Shown here one piece after another: positions 25,780-35,174 of a DNA stretch of 64,000 nt (position 1 is the stretch's first letter; every line of letters begins with the position of its first letter). Under the pieces are notes generated by a model. The model was not told the origin of the DNA and did not search any database. It worked only from the letters and a program-made list of their open reading frames with translations. The stretch covers positions 1 to 64,000 of the forward strand of contig NZ_JABBGA010000026.1 of the NCBI RefSeq assembly GCF_012927165.1. The letters run 5' to 3'. Made by a program: the position numbers and the translations under genes. Origin of the DNA: Zoogloea dura. Its GTDB lineage: Bacteria; Pseudomonadota; Gammaproteobacteria; Burkholderiales; Rhodocyclaceae.

Positions 25780-27906
25780 TTACCAGGTGTAGCGGGCGTT
25801 GACTCCGACCATGCCGTTGCGACCGGGGGCGCCTTCGTAATAGCGGCCATTGGTGTCGCCGACCACCACCGAACCCACGTACTGCCGGTCGAACAGGTTG
25901 TCGAGGCGGGCAAACTCGGTGAAGCGCCACGGCCCGACGCGCTGCTCGGCGGTGACCCGCAGGTTGGCAATGGCGTAGGACGGTGCAGGGGTCTGGGTAT
26001 TGGTGTCCTCGACGTACACCTTGCTGCGGTACACCCCTTCCACGGCGGTGCTGAGGCCGGGCCTGATCTTCCAGGCCAGGTCGCCGAACACGGTGCTGCG
26101 GGGGATGCCGGGCATCAGGTTGCCGGCGGCCACCAGGGTGTTGGCGCTGCCGGTGCGGAAACCTTCGTCGTAGATGGCGCGCAGGTAGGAGGCGGCGAAG
26201 CGGCTGGTGAGGTCCTTGCGCCAGGCCGTGTCGAAGGACAGCTCGACGCCCTGGCGCTGGGTCTTGCCGGCATTCTTGTAGCTGGTGCGGCCGCCGATGG
26301 CGGTATCCACCACCAGCTCGTCGTCGGTGGTGATCTGGAAGACGGCCAGGTTCACACGGCTGGCGTCGCCGACAAAGGCCTTGGCGCCCACTTCCAGGTG
26401 CTTGCTGCGGGAGGGATTGAGGCCGAAATTGAAGCTGCCGCCGCTGCCCGAGTAGAACATCTCGTTGAGGGTCGGGGTCTCGAAGCCCCGGGCCGCGCTG
26501 GCGTAGAGGTTGACCGCCGGGTTGAGCTTGTAGACGACGCCCAGCACAGGGGTGGTCTTGCTGTAGTCGCGGCGGCCGCTGTCGTTGCCGTTCACGCCGA
26601 CGACGTACTGGTCATCCACCTTGAACTTGACCTGGCTGTGGCGCAGGCCTGCGGTGACGGCCCAGTTGCCGCTGGCCCATTCGCTTTGTACGTAGGGGTC
26701 GAGGCTCTCGACGGTGTCGGTTTCCTTGCGGCGCAGCCTGCCCTTGACGCCCAGGGTGGTACCGACAAAGTTCTCGTAGCCGCGGCGTTGGTCGGTGCTG
26801 CTGTCGAAGTCGGCGCCGACGGTGGTGGTGAGCTTGCCGCCGGCCACTTCGCGGACGGCGATGTAGCGGGCGCCAAAGCCATAGAAGCTGCGGTCGAAGT
26901 CGATGATGCCGCCGGAGTGGCGGACATTGGCTTGCACCGTGCGCGGGATGGACTGGTACTGGATCACGCTGCGCTGGCCCGAGTAGGTGGACAGCTGGAG
27001 CAGGTCGCTGCCGAACTTGCGTTCGTAGGCAATGCCGGCCTGCAGGTGGTCGATGCTCTTGCGGGTGTTGTAGTCGATGGCGGCCTGGTCCACGCCGCGG
27101 GGGTTGGACTTGTAGCTGTTCCAGGAGAGGCCCAGCGGATCCTGGGTGTTGTGCTGCCACAGGCCGTTCACGACGAAACTCAGCTTGCTCACATCGTCGG
27201 GTTTACCGGTGAGCTTGAGGAAGGCCTGGTCGCGGGTGGCGGCGGAGTGGTCGCGGTAGCCGTCGGTGTCGAAGTGCGAGGTGCTGAGCACGTAGCCCAG
27301 GCCGCCGGCCTTGCCCTGGGCGCCCAGGTCGGCCTTGGTGGTGCCGTAGCTGCCGACGGCCAGGCCGCCCTCCACGCTGGGGCGGTTTTCCGGCTCGCGG
27401 GTGAACAGCTGGATCACGCCGCCGGAGTGGTTGCCATACACGGCGGAGAACGGCCCGCGCAGGACTTCCATGCGCTCGGCTACATCCAGGTTGAAGGTGG
27501 CGGCCTGGCCCTGGCCATCCGGCATGCTGGCGGGGATCCCGTCGGTGATCAGCTTGACGCCCCGCACCCCGAAGGCCGAGCGGGCACCAAAACCACGGGT
27601 CGAGATCTGCAGATCCTGGGCGTAGTTCTGGCGGTTGTTGGCGACCACGCCGGGGACGGCGAGCAGGGCTTCGGAGGCATTCACCCGCGGCTGGCCGGCC
27701 GTGATCTGCTCGCGGTCCAGCACGTCGATGGCGGCCGGCAGGTCAAAACTGGCTGCTTCGGCGCGGCTGCCGGTGATGACCACCGGGTTGAGGGTGAGGC
27801 TGGTGTCCGCGGCGCTGGCCGTTCCGGCGAGGGGCGCCAGGGCGGCGAGCAGGGCCAGGCTGAGCGGGGTCGGGGTGAGCGAGGGCTGATTGAGGCGGGG
27901 GGGCAT
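25780..27906 (-). CDS. TonB-dependent outer-membrane receptor
   Basis: 708 aa. Start ATG 27906 with GGAG. A Sec signal peptide (LALLAALAPLAGTASAAD) is followed by a TonB-box-like stretch (NPVVITGSRAEA), a plug domain (PAAIDVLDREQI, EVLRGPFSAVYGNHSGGVIQ) and a 22-strand barrel ending in aromatic RYTW, the usual assembly signal. It should import a ferric chelate or similar scarce substrate with energy from TonB. No siderophore, heme or cobalamin gene adjoins it, so the substrate cannot be assigned. It is divergent from the NMT1-GGDEF sensor gene with about 165 bases between starts. Confidence 0.92.
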   Translation of the reverse strand: MPPRLNQPSLTPTPLSLALLAALAPLAGTASAADTSLTLNPVVITGSRAEAASFDLPAAIDVLDREQITAGQPRVNASEALLAVPGVVANNRQNYAQDLQISTRGFGARSAFGVRGVKLITDGIPASMPDGQGQAATFNLDVAERMEVLRGPFSAVYGNHSGGVIQLFTREPENRPSVEGGLAVGSYGTTKADLGAQGKAGGLGYVLSTSHFDTDGYRDHSAATRDQAFLKLTGKPDDVSKLSFVVNGLWQHNTQDPLGLSWNSYKSNPRGVDQAAIDYNTRKSIDHLQAGIAYERKFGSDLLQLSTYSGQRSVIQYQSIPRTVQANVRHSGGIIDFDRSFYGFGARYIAVREVAGGKLTTTVGADFDSSTDQRRGYENFVGTTLGVKGRLRRKETDTVESLDPYVQSEWASGNWAVTAGLRHSQVKFKVDDQYVVGVNGNDSGRRDYSKTTPVLGVVYKLNPAVNLYASAARGFETPTLNEMFYSGSGGSFNFGLNPSRSKHLEVGAKAFVGDASRVNLAVFQITTDDELVVDTAIGGRTSYKNAGKTQRQGVELSFDTAWRKDLTSRFAASYLRAIYDEGFRTGSANTLVAAGNLMPGIPRSTVFGDLAWKIRPGLSTAVEGVYRSKVYVEDTNTQTPAPSYAIANLRVTAEQRVGPWRFTEFARLDNLFDRQYVGSVVVGDTNGRYYEGAPGRNGMVGVNARYTW

Positions 27907-28070
27907 GTTGCGTGTCTCCGAAAGCTGTCTTGTCCGGGAGGTGGCCGGAAGCGTCGCCGACAATACCTGCGAAGCCGGACTTTTGCCTCATGAAAATCGT
28001 GATTTCGCCAGGCGCGGGTGTCGCAGGCGGCCCGGTATACTTCGCGGGTTACCTGAACGTCGGCGCCTTC

Positions 28071-30089
28071 ATGCTCTCTCTTCACCGGATTTATCCCGGT
28101 TCGCTCCTGTTTCGCGGTCTGGCTGGCCTCGTGCTGTTGGTGCAGGCTTCCGTCCTGTGGGCGCAGACGCCGGTGACACTGCAGCTCAAGTGGAGTCATG
28201 GCTTCCAGTTTGCGGGTTACTACGCGGCTCAGGAAAAAGGCTATTACCGCGCGGCCGGGCTCGATGTCCGCGTCATTGAGGCAACCCCGAAAACGGATGT
28301 GCCGGAGGAGGTGCTCGCCGGACGGGCCGATTTCGGTGTCGGTACGAGCAGCCTGCTGCTCGCTCGCAAGGCCGGACAGCCGGTGGTGGTCCTCGCGGCG
28401 ATTTTCCAGCATTCCCCGATCGTGCTGCTGACACGCCGGGATTCCGTTGTCCGCAGCCTCCCCGACCTGGTCGGCAAGAATGTGATGATAGAGCGGGGTT
28501 CCGATGAGCTCCTGGCCTACCTGCGGCGGGAGCATGTGCCTGTCGATGGCCTGAACCAGGTCGAGCACTCCTTTGACATCAATGACCTGGCGGAGGGGCG
28601 CGTTGACGCCATGTCGGCCTATTCGTCAGTGGAGCCGTACCATCTGGAAAGAGTTGGTGTCGCCTACCGCATGTTCACCCCACGCTCTGGTGGCGTGGAT
28701 TTCTACGGTGACAACCTGTTCACCACCGAGAACCAGCTGCGCCAGCGGCCCGAGCTGGTGCGCGCCTTTCGGGAGGCCAGCCTGAAGGGCTGGCGCTACG
28801 CGATGGACCATCCCGAGGAGGTCGCGGCGCTGATCCAGACCCGTTATGCGCCGGATCAGTCGCTGGACTTCCTGTTGTTCGAGGCGCGGGAAATGATCTC
28901 CCTGGTTCAGCCGGACCTGGTCGAGATCGGCTACATGAGCCCCGCGCGCTGGCAGCAGATCGCCGATGTCTATGGCGATATGGGCATGTTGCCGCGCCAG
29001 TTCGACTTTACGGGCTTCCTGTTCGCTGACGACGGCAAGGCCGATCTGGAGGGCCTGCGCATCTATCTTGGTGCAGCCCTGGCGGCCATCGTGCTGGTGG
29101 CGGGTGTGGCCGCCTACATCCACCGGATCAACCGGCGGCTGCTGGTCAGCGTGGCGGAGTCGCGCCGGGCCGCGGAAGACCTGCACGCCAGCGAGCGGAA
29201 GTACCGACTGCTGACCGAGAGCATGAAGGATGTGGCCTGGATCGCCGATGCGGATTCCCTGCGCTTCACCTATGTGAGCCCGTCGATCGAATGGCAACGG
29301 GGCTATACCCCCAGCGAGCTGGTCGGAACGGCGATCGACCTGACGGTCCAGCCCCAGGAGCGGGCGGCCTTGCGCAATCTCGTGCGCCAGCGCGCGCGGG
29401 CCTTCAGGGCGGATCCCGACAATCAGCAGTTCTACACCGATATCTTCGAGCAGCCTTGCAAGGATGGCTCCACGGTGTGGACCGAGGTGGTGTCCACCTA
29501 CAGCGTCAATCTGCGCAGCGGCGGCCTGGAACTCCAGGGCGTGACCCGGGACATCACCGAGCGGCGTGCCACGCAGGAGCGCATCGCCTACCTTGCAGAA
29601 CATGACACGCTGACCGGCTTGCCGAACCGGGCGCTGGTCACCGACCGCCTGTCCCAGGCCCTGGCGTCGGCACGCCGGGAGGGCCACGGGGTTGCGCTGC
29701 TCTACATCGATCTGGATCGCTTCAAGCCGGTGAATGACACCCATGGCCATGCGGTGGGCGATCTCCTGCTGCGCGAGGCGGCCCAGCGCATGCGGGATTG
29801 CGTGCGGGAGTCCGATACGGTGGGGCGCTTCGGGGGAGACGAATTCGTCGTCCTGCTGCCACGGGTCGAGGTGTCGGACGATGCCCTGCGGGTCGCCGAG
29901 AAGATCCGCAGTGCCCTGGCCAGCCCCTTCCTGGTGTCCGGCCTGCGCCTCGAGGTCTCTTCGAGCATCGGGGTGGCCCTCTACCCGGAGGATGGCCGCA
30001 GCGAGTCCAGCCTGTTGCTGGGGGCCGACCGGGCCATGTACGAGGCCAAGCGCTCAGGTCGTGACCAGGTGAGCCTGTACCGACGCTGA
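28071..30089 (+). CDS. Membrane diguanylate cyclase with an NMT1/THI5-like periplasmic sensor
   Basis: 672 aa from ATG 28071. A signal peptide (LLFRGLAGLVLLVQASVLWA) is followed by a periplasmic-binding domain of the NMT1/THI5/TauA type (LQLKWSHGFQFAGYYAAQEK, GRADFGVGTSSLLLA) to about residue 320. Then come one transmembrane helix (IYLGAALAAIVLVAGVAAYI), a PAS domain (about 375-495) and a GGDEF domain with FGGDEF and an upstream RESD I-site. The likely function is to sense a periplasmic pyrimidine-, sulfonate- or nitrile-like ligand and make c-di-GMP. The start lacks a clear ribosome site; an earlier ATG at 27990 is in frame but would misplace the signal peptide. Confidence 0.9.
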   Translation: MLSLHRIYPGSLLFRGLAGLVLLVQASVLWAQTPVTLQLKWSHGFQFAGYYAAQEKGYYRAAGLDVRVIEATPKTDVPEEVLAGRADFGVGTSSLLLARKAGQPVVVLAAIFQHSPIVLLTRRDSVVRSLPDLVGKNVMIERGSDELLAYLRREHVPVDGLNQVEHSFDINDLAEGRVDAMSAYSSVEPYHLERVGVAYRMFTPRSGGVDFYGDNLFTTENQLRQRPELVRAFREASLKGWRYAMDHPEEVAALIQTRYAPDQSLDFLLFEAREMISLVQPDLVEIGYMSPARWQQIADVYGDMGMLPRQFDFTGFLFADDGKADLEGLRIYLGAALAAIVLVAGVAAYIHRINRRLLVSVAESRRAAEDLHASERKYRLLTESMKDVAWIADADSLRFTYVSPSIEWQRGYTPSELVGTAIDLTVQPQERAALRNLVRQRARAFRADPDNQQFYTDIFEQPCKDGSTVWTEVVSTYSVNLRSGGLELQGVTRDITERRATQERIAYLAEHDTLTGLPNRALVTDRLSQALASARREGHGVALLYIDLDRFKPVNDTHGHAVGDLLLREAAQRMRDCVRESDTVGRFGGDEFVVLLPRVEVSDDALRVAEKIRSALASPFLVSGLRLEVSSSIGVALYPEDGRSESSLLLGADRAMYEAKRSGRDQVSLYRR

Positions 30090-30201
30090 GCTGCTGAACC
30101 CTGCCGGCGTGATCCAGTTGGTGGGTTTAACAAGATTTGAAAGACACTCTGCACCGTTCCTGTAGCCTCTGTGAGCGTGTCAATCTGACAGGTTCCTCCT
30201 G

Positions 30202-30792
30202 ATGTTCCGTTTCATCACGCGTGTCGTCGCCTACTGTCTGGCGGCCTCTGTGCTTGCGGCCTGCACGACCACGCCGCCTGCGTCCTCCCCCGTTGCGCCC
30301 ATGCGGCTGCCCGTCAGCCAGCTCGACCGGGGTGTCCTGGTCTGGCTGCCTGAAGACATCCTTTTCGATTTCGGCAGGGCCGAGCTCAATCCGGTGCTCG
30401 CCAGTCCCTACATGGACCGCATTGCCTGGTTGCTCAACGAAAGGACGGTCAAGTCCGTCTCCCTCGAAGGCCACACCGATTCTGTAGGGTCGGAGAATGG
30501 CAACCGCGTGCTTTCCGTCAATCGTGCCATCGCCGTCAGGCAGGCGCTGGTTGCGCGCGGAGTCCCCGAATCCCGCCTGGCCGTGCTCGGGCATGGCTTC
30601 TCCCGGCCGATCGCACCGAATGACTCCGAGGCAGGCCGCCGCGTAAACCGGCGGGTCGAAATCGTCATTCTTGGCGAGGAGGTCGACAAGCTCACCCGCG
30701 GTGATGCCGACGGCGCCTTCGAGGCGGCCTTCAGCAAGCTCAAGGCCGAGCTGAATGCCCGTTTCCTGGCGCGCGAAAGAACGTCTCGATGA
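30202..30792 (+). CDS. OmpA-family lipoprotein
   Basis: 196 aa. The N-terminus is a lipoprotein signal with the lipobox VLAAC, followed by a Pro-rich spacer. Residues about 45-155 form an OmpA-C/Pal peptidoglycan-binding domain (DILFDFGRAELNP, LEGHTDSVGSENGNRVLSVN, RAIAVRQALVARGVPESRL, NRRVEIVI). A coiled-coil-like tail follows. It should be anchored in the outer membrane and bind peptidoglycan. Its TGA overlaps the ATG of the patatin gene (ATGA), so the two are translationally coupled. Confidence 0.92.
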   Translation: MFRFITRVVAYCLAASVLAACTTTPPASSPVAPMRLPVSQLDRGVLVWLPEDILFDFGRAELNPVLASPYMDRIAWLLNERTVKSVSLEGHTDSVGSENGNRVLSVNRAIAVRQALVARGVPESRLAVLGHGFSRPIAPNDSEAGRRVNRRVEIVILGEEVDKLTRGDADGAFEAAFSKLKAELNARFLARERTSR

Positions 30793-31694
30793 ATACACCG
30801 AATACCCGTCGGCGGCTTGTCCTGCGCAGTGCGCTGGCTGGGCTGGCAGTGCCGGCTGCTGCGGCCTTTGCCGCCGACCGGCCAGCGGAGAGCGGTCGGG
30901 GCGCGCGCCCCAGACTTGCTGTCGTGCTGGGGGGAGGCTCGGCCCGGGGCTTCGCGCATATCGGCGTGGTCAAGGCCTTCGAGGCCCGTGGCATCCAGCC
31001 GGACCTTATCGTCGGATGCAGTGCAGGCAGCCTGGTAGGCGCTTTCTGGGCGGCCGGTGTTTCCGGAGATCGCATGGAGGAGCTGGCCCTGCGGGTCCGG
31101 GATACGGAGGTCATCGACCTGGTGCAGGGCAATGCACCCCGCGGCATGGTGACCGGACAGGCCCTGCAGAACTTTGTCAGCCAGTCTCTCAAGGGGCGTC
31201 CCATCGAATCCTTCCCGACCCGCTTCGCTGCGGTGGCCACCCGCTATCCCCAGGGCGACCTGGCGGTGTTGCGTAGTGGCGACCCGGGCTTCGCGGTGCG
31301 GGCGTCCTGCAGCATTCCGGGGGTGTTCGTGCCGGCGGAGCAGGGCGGGCAGGAATATCTCGACGGCGGCCTGATCAGCCCGGTGCCGGTGAGAACCGCG
31401 CGGCAACTCGGTGCGGATCTGGTGGTGGCCGTTGATGTGGGGGGCGCAGATCAGGGCAGTGAGCCGCAGAGTGGGCTCTTCGAGCTGCTGCAGCGTTCCT
31501 TCGAGATCATGAGCCACTCCCTGCGCAACAACGAGATCGCTGGGGCGGACCTTGTCATCCGGCCCGATGTAGGGCGGATCCGCAGCACCGACTTCAGCTC
31601 CCGTAAAGTCTTCATTGCCGCGGGCTTCCTGGCCGGGCATCGACTCGGGCCGGTGATTCGCGAGCGGCTGAACAGCGCGCGCAGGCCCGGATAG
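30789..31694 (+). CDS. Patatin-like phospholipase, RssA type, exported
   Basis: 301 aa. The N-terminus RRRLVLRSALAGLAVPAAAA looks like a signal peptide, possibly twin-arginine. The catalytic Ser-Asp dyad motifs are intact: oxyanion loop LGGGSARGFAHIGVV, nucleophile elbow VGCSAGSL and EYLDGGLISPVPV. It should hydrolyse phospholipid or acyl esters in the periplasm. It overlaps the OmpA-type lipoprotein gene by four bases, implying a shared envelope function. Confidence 0.9.
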   Translation: MNTPNTRRRLVLRSALAGLAVPAAAAFAADRPAESGRGARPRLAVVLGGGSARGFAHIGVVKAFEARGIQPDLIVGCSAGSLVGAFWAAGVSGDRMEELALRVRDTEVIDLVQGNAPRGMVTGQALQNFVSQSLKGRPIESFPTRFAAVATRYPQGDLAVLRSGDPGFAVRASCSIPGVFVPAEQGGQEYLDGGLISPVPVRTARQLGADLVVAVDVGGADQGSEPQSGLFELLQRSFEIMSHSLRNNEIAGADLVIRPDVGRIRSTDFSSRKVFIAAGFLAGHRLGPVIRERLNSARRPG

Positions 31695-31862
31695 AGGGCG
31701 TCCTATCACAGGTCAAGGACCCGTTCTGGGCGGAGCGCGTAGGCTTGCAATGCGAGTTTGAGCATTACGGAGGTCCGCCATGCGGGATCGATGTCTCACC
31801 ATTTCCTTTGTGGCTTTCCGCCTCGCCATCCGCTGCGGGAGCCTTGTTCATCAGGAGTCTTC

Positions 31863-32390
31863 ATGAGTCGCCCGCGCCCTGAATCTGCCCCCGGACTGGA
31901 AGGGCCCGGGTCGCCGCCCTGCATGGCAGACGAGTTTCCCGGCCACTTCGGCGAAGGCCCTGGAGAGGGGCCGGTTCTCGCCCCCGAGATCGAGACTGCG
32001 CTGAACGCCTTGCTCGAAGCCGAGCGGGCCGGCGCCAAGGTCCTGGCCGTGCTGCGCGACGGACTTGATCCCCGCTCCCCGGTGCGGGAGTTGCTGGCCC
32101 GCCTGCAGCAGGACGAGGGCGCCAATGCCGTGCTGCTCTACAAGACGATCCGACGTCTGGGGGGCGGGCCTTCCCACGAGACGGGCGCCTTCGTCGGCAG
32201 GACGCTGGCCATTGACGGGTTGGTGCCGCGCCTGGAGTTCCTCAACCGCGGGCAGATGTGGGTGGTGAAGCGGATCGCCGAGCTGCTTCCGCGAGTCGAG
32301 GATCCGGTCGCCCGTGAGATGCTGGAGACCATGCGGGTCTCGCATCTGGACAATATTGCTGCCTGCGAGACCCTGTTGAAGGGTATGTAA
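31863..32390 (+). CDS. DUF6306-type ferritin-like helical protein
   Basis: 175 aa. Start ATG 31863 with AGGAG ten bases upstream. After a low-complexity Gly/Pro-rich N-terminus the protein is all helical: ETALNALLEAERAGAKVLAV, LQQDEGANAVLLYKTIRRLG and ETMRVSHLDNIAACETLLKG, a pattern with Glu and His as in small ferritin-like bundles grouped as DUF6306. No function is known. It follows the patatin gene after 168 bases and is probably transcribed separately. Confidence 0.7.
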   Translation: MSRPRPESAPGLEGPGSPPCMADEFPGHFGEGPGEGPVLAPEIETALNALLEAERAGAKVLAVLRDGLDPRSPVRELLARLQQDEGANAVLLYKTIRRLGGGPSHETGAFVGRTLAIDGLVPRLEFLNRGQMWVVKRIAELLPRVEDPVAREMLETMRVSHLDNIAACETLLKGM

Positions 32391-32454
32391 GCACCTCCGT
32401 CGGTGAGCCCCGGGATGGGGCGTGGGTATTCAATTGCGCATCCCCGTGGTGCGC

Positions 32455-32476
32455 CGCCCGGCAGCTTGGCCGGGCG
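32455..32476 (+). terminator. GC-rich hairpin after the DUF6306 gene
   Basis: Perfect 8-bp stem CGCCCGGC/GCCGGGCG with a six-base loop in the 233-base leader between the DUF6306 stop and the RRM gene. Without a T run it could equally be a leader structure of the RNA-binding protein mRNA. Confidence 0.4.
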
Positions 32477-32623
32477 TCTCCGGGGTGTCTGCCACTGGCT
32501 TCCCCGTGGCGGGTAATACGCTTGCCGAATCAATACGAAAGTATTCGACGCGCGTCAGATGCCTTGCTATTGTGTCTATGCGCGGACCGCCTCAAGGCCG
32601 CCTTTCTGAATGGAGCGCGTCAA

Positions 32624-33019
32624 TTGGGTACTAAGCTATACGTGGGCAATCTGTCCTACAGCGTGGATAAGAGTCGTCTGGAAGAGATCTTTGGCGAGTT
32701 CGGAACTGTGACTTCCGCCCAGGTGATCATGGATCGTGAAACAGGCCGCTCCAAGGGTTTTGGCTTCGTCGAAATGTCTTCCGACCAGGAAGCTCAGGCG
32801 GCGATTTCCGCCCTCAATGGCAAGGGTTGCGACGGTCGCAACCTGACGGTCAATGAGGCCCGTCCGCAAGAGCCGCGCAGTGGCGGCTTTGGTGGCGGCG
32901 GCGGCGGTGGTCGTCGTGGCCCTGGCGGCGGCGGTGGTTTCGGCGGCGGCGGCGGTGGCGGTGGTCGTCGTGGTCCCGGCGGCGGTGGCGGATTCGGCGG
33001 CGGCGGTGGCCGTTACTGA
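32624..33019 (+). CDS. RRM-domain RNA-binding protein with Gly-rich tail
   Basis: 131 aa from a TTG start at 32624, chosen because GGAG lies eight bases upstream and relatives begin at the same point (GTKLYVGNLSYSV). The single RRM has RNP2 LYVGNL and RNP1 KGFGFVEM. Residues after about 82 are Gly-rich with two copies of a GGGGGRRGPGGGGGFGGG-type unit, like cyanobacterial and betaproteobacterial Rbp proteins that are often cold-inducible. It probably binds single-stranded RNA in the cytoplasm. The rare TTG start and the 230-base structured leader hint at translational control. Confidence 0.9.
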   Translation: MGTKLYVGNLSYSVDKSRLEEIFGEFGTVTSAQVIMDRETGRSKGFGFVEMSSDQEAQAAISALNGKGCDGRNLTVNEARPQEPRSGGFGGGGGGGRRGPGGGGGFGGGGGGGGRRGPGGGGGFGGGGGRY

Positions 33020-33194
33020 CCGTCGCGACTGACACCGGTTGATCCTCCCGGATCGATCCCGGTCAGTCCTGATCTGACTGATCCTGACTCCCGGCGCGAC
33101 CCTGTCGAGCCCTGAAGTCAGGTCTTTCTTTCATCCTGTCCGCGGCCGAAAGGTCCGCGGAGGGTGAGTTTTTTCGTTTGAAGGGAACCCGGTC

Positions 33195-33407
33195 TTGGCA
33201 AAAACCAATTATTCGTTCGAAAAACGCCAGCGGGAACTGGACAAGAAGCGCAAGCAGGAAGCCAAGCGCCAGCGCAAGCTTGATGATCGTTCGGGGGCCG
33301 CGCAGGGGCCTGACTCCGATGATGCCGTTACCGATGGTCCTGCGCCTGATGATGCAGTAGAGCCGCAGACCTCCGAGTCCGGTGGAGCCGACGCCTCGCG
33401 TCCTTGA
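33195..33407 (+). CDS. Small conserved charged protein (70 aa)
   Basis: TTG start at 33195 with AAGGGA eight bases upstream. The N-terminal half, AKTNYSFEKRQRELDKKRKQ then EAKRQRKLDD, is a highly basic helix conserved in short proteins of betaproteobacteria; the C-terminal half is acidic and disordered. The function is unknown. The Lys/Arg-rich helix could bind nucleic acid, and the preceding gene encodes an RNA-binding protein, but this is only suggestive. Confidence 0.65.
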   Translation: MAKTNYSFEKRQRELDKKRKQEAKRQRKLDDRSGAAQGPDSDDAVTDGPAPDDAVEPQTSESGGADASRP

Positions 33408-33482
33408 GCTCTCTCCCGGCCTCAATACTGTCCGGAGCACGCCTCCCGTGCTCGCGGACATGAAACTCCTCGGGGGAAAGCC

Positions 33483-35174
33483 TCAGGCGTTCTCGAAATG
33501 TTCCAGCATCAGCTGGATGCCGGCCACTCCGTTGTACTCGTTCACTGCCAGCCTGAAGGCTGCCCGTATCTGCGGCGCGGCCGGTTCGGCATGATTGAAC
33601 AGGATCGCATCGATCCGGGTATTACCCTTGCGCAACTGCAGCTTGAGGTGTTTGTCCTTAAGGATGCGCTGGTTTTCCACCCGGAAGATGTCGTCGAACA
33701 GGGGGGGGGCAAAGCCCTGGCCCCAGATCTCCCGCTCCAGCAGGCGCGCGGTCTCCAGGTTGTAGAGGCTGTCTTCCAGCGCCCCGTCGGTTTCCAGGCG
33801 GCGGGTGAGGTCGGCCGGGTCGATCAGGCTGCGCACCACCTCCTCGAAAATGCCCTCGAAGCGCGCCAGTTCTGTCTCCGGGATGGTGAGGCCCGCTGCC
33901 ATGGCGTGGCCGCCGAACTTTAAGATCATTCCGGGTGCCTGCTTGGTGACCAGATCCAGGGCGTCGCGCAGGTGCAGGCCCGGGATCGAGCGTCCCGATC
34001 CTTTCAGTTCCCCTTCGTTGCCCCGCGCAAATGCGATCGTGGGGCGGTGAAATTTCTCCTTGATGCGCCCGGCCAGGATGCCGATCACGCCCTGGTGCCA
34101 TTCCGGCTCGAACATGACCAGGCTGGCACGGCTGCCCGGATCGATGCGATCGAGCCCGCTCAGGGCTTCTTCCTGCATGTCGGCCTCGATGGCGCGCCGC
34201 TCCCGGTTGAGCTTGTCCAGCTCCTGGGCGATGTTGAGCGCGCGCCCGACATCGTCGGTGATCAGGCATTCGATGCCGAGGGACATGTCGGCCAGGCGGC
34301 CGGCGGCATTGAGGCGGGGGCCGAGGGCGAAGCCGAGGTCGAAGGTGGTGGCTTTGGCCGCATCACGCCCTGAGGCGGCAAACAGGGCGCGCACCCCCGG
34401 CTGCATGCGGTCTGCGCGCATGCGCTGGAGGCCCTGGGCCACCAGGATGCGGTTGTTGTGGTCGAGCTTGACTACGTCCGCCACGGTGCCGAGGGCGACC
34501 AGGTCGAGCAGGTCGGCGAGGTTAGGTTCGCTCCGGCCTTCGAAAGCGCCCCGGTCGCGCAGTTCGGCGCGCAGTGCGAGCATGGTGTAGAACATCACGC
34601 CGACGCCCGCCAGGGACTTGCTCGGGAAGGGGCAGCCGGGCTGGTTGGGGTTCACGATCACATCGGCTTCGGGCAGTTCGTCACCGGGCAGGTGGTGATC
34701 GGTGATCACGGTGGCCATGCCGTGCTCGCGTGCAGCAGCCACACCCTCGACGCTGGCGATGCCGTTGTCCACGGTGATCAGCACCTCGGGTTCCAGCGGG
34801 GCGGCCAGTTCGACGATCGCCGGCGTCAGGCCGTAGCCGTATTCAAAGCGGTTCGGCACCAGGTAGCCGACGTCGGCGCCGAAAGCCCGCAGGGCCCGGA
34901 TGCCGACTGCACAGGCGGTGGCCCCATCACAGTCGTAGTCGGCCACGATGAGCATGCGCGCATTGGCTTCTATGGCATCGGCGAGAAGCTGGGCAGCCTC
35001 ATGGACACCCTTCAGGCTCGCCGGCGGCAGCAGGGCCTTGAGGCCGTAATCGAGTTCCTTGCGGCTGGAGATGCCGCGGGAGGCGTAGATGCGGGCAAGC
35101 AGCGGGTGCGTGCCGTCTTCCAGGAGCCGCATGACGGCAGGGCCGGGAACGGGGCGGGGCAGGATGCGGGTCAT
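33483..35174 (-). CDS. recJ: Single-stranded-DNA 5'-3' exonuclease RecJ
   Basis: 563 aa, normal length. The DHH phosphoesterase motifs are clear: IVADYDCDGATACAVG, ITVDNGIAS, ITDHHLPGDELPEADVIVNP and the DHHA1 part with LKFGGHAMAAGLTI. It degrades ssDNA in recombinational repair and mismatch repair. The ATG at 35174 overlaps the stop of the upstream gene by four bases (ATGA), so the two are translationally coupled. Confidence 0.96.
   Translation of the reverse strand: MTRILPRPVPGPAVMRLLEDGTHPLLARIYASRGISSRKELDYGLKALLPPASLKGVHEAAQLLADAIEANARMLIVADYDCDGATACAVGIRALRAFGADVGYLVPNRFEYGYGLTPAIVELAAPLEPEVLITVDNGIASVEGVAAAREHGMATVITDHHLPGDELPEADVIVNPNQPGCPFPSKSLAGVGVMFYTMLALRAELRDRGAFEGRSEPNLADLLDLVALGTVADVVKLDHNNRILVAQGLQRMRADRMQPGVRALFAASGRDAAKATTFDLGFALGPRLNAAGRLADMSLGIECLITDDVGRALNIAQELDKLNRERRAIEADMQEEALSGLDRIDPGSRASLVMFEPEWHQGVIGILAGRIKEKFHRPTIAFARGNEGELKGSGRSIPGLHLRDALDLVTKQAPGMILKFGGHAMAAGLTIPETELARFEGIFEEVVRSLIDPADLTRRLETDGALEDSLYNLETARLLEREIWGQGFAPPLFDDIFRVENQRILKDKHLKLQLRKGNTRIDAILFNHAEPAAPQIRAAFRLAVNEYNGVAGIQLMLEHFENA

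Noticed and set aside
25747-27993. Long plus-strand open frame opposite the TonB receptor
   Set aside because: It encodes only low-complexity Gly/Val/Ala sequence, while the opposite strand encodes a full receptor with signal peptide and terminal aromatic residue.
31758-31862. N-terminal extension of the DUF6306 protein
   Set aside because: The ATG at 31863 has a proper AGGAG, and the upstream codons show no family similarity.
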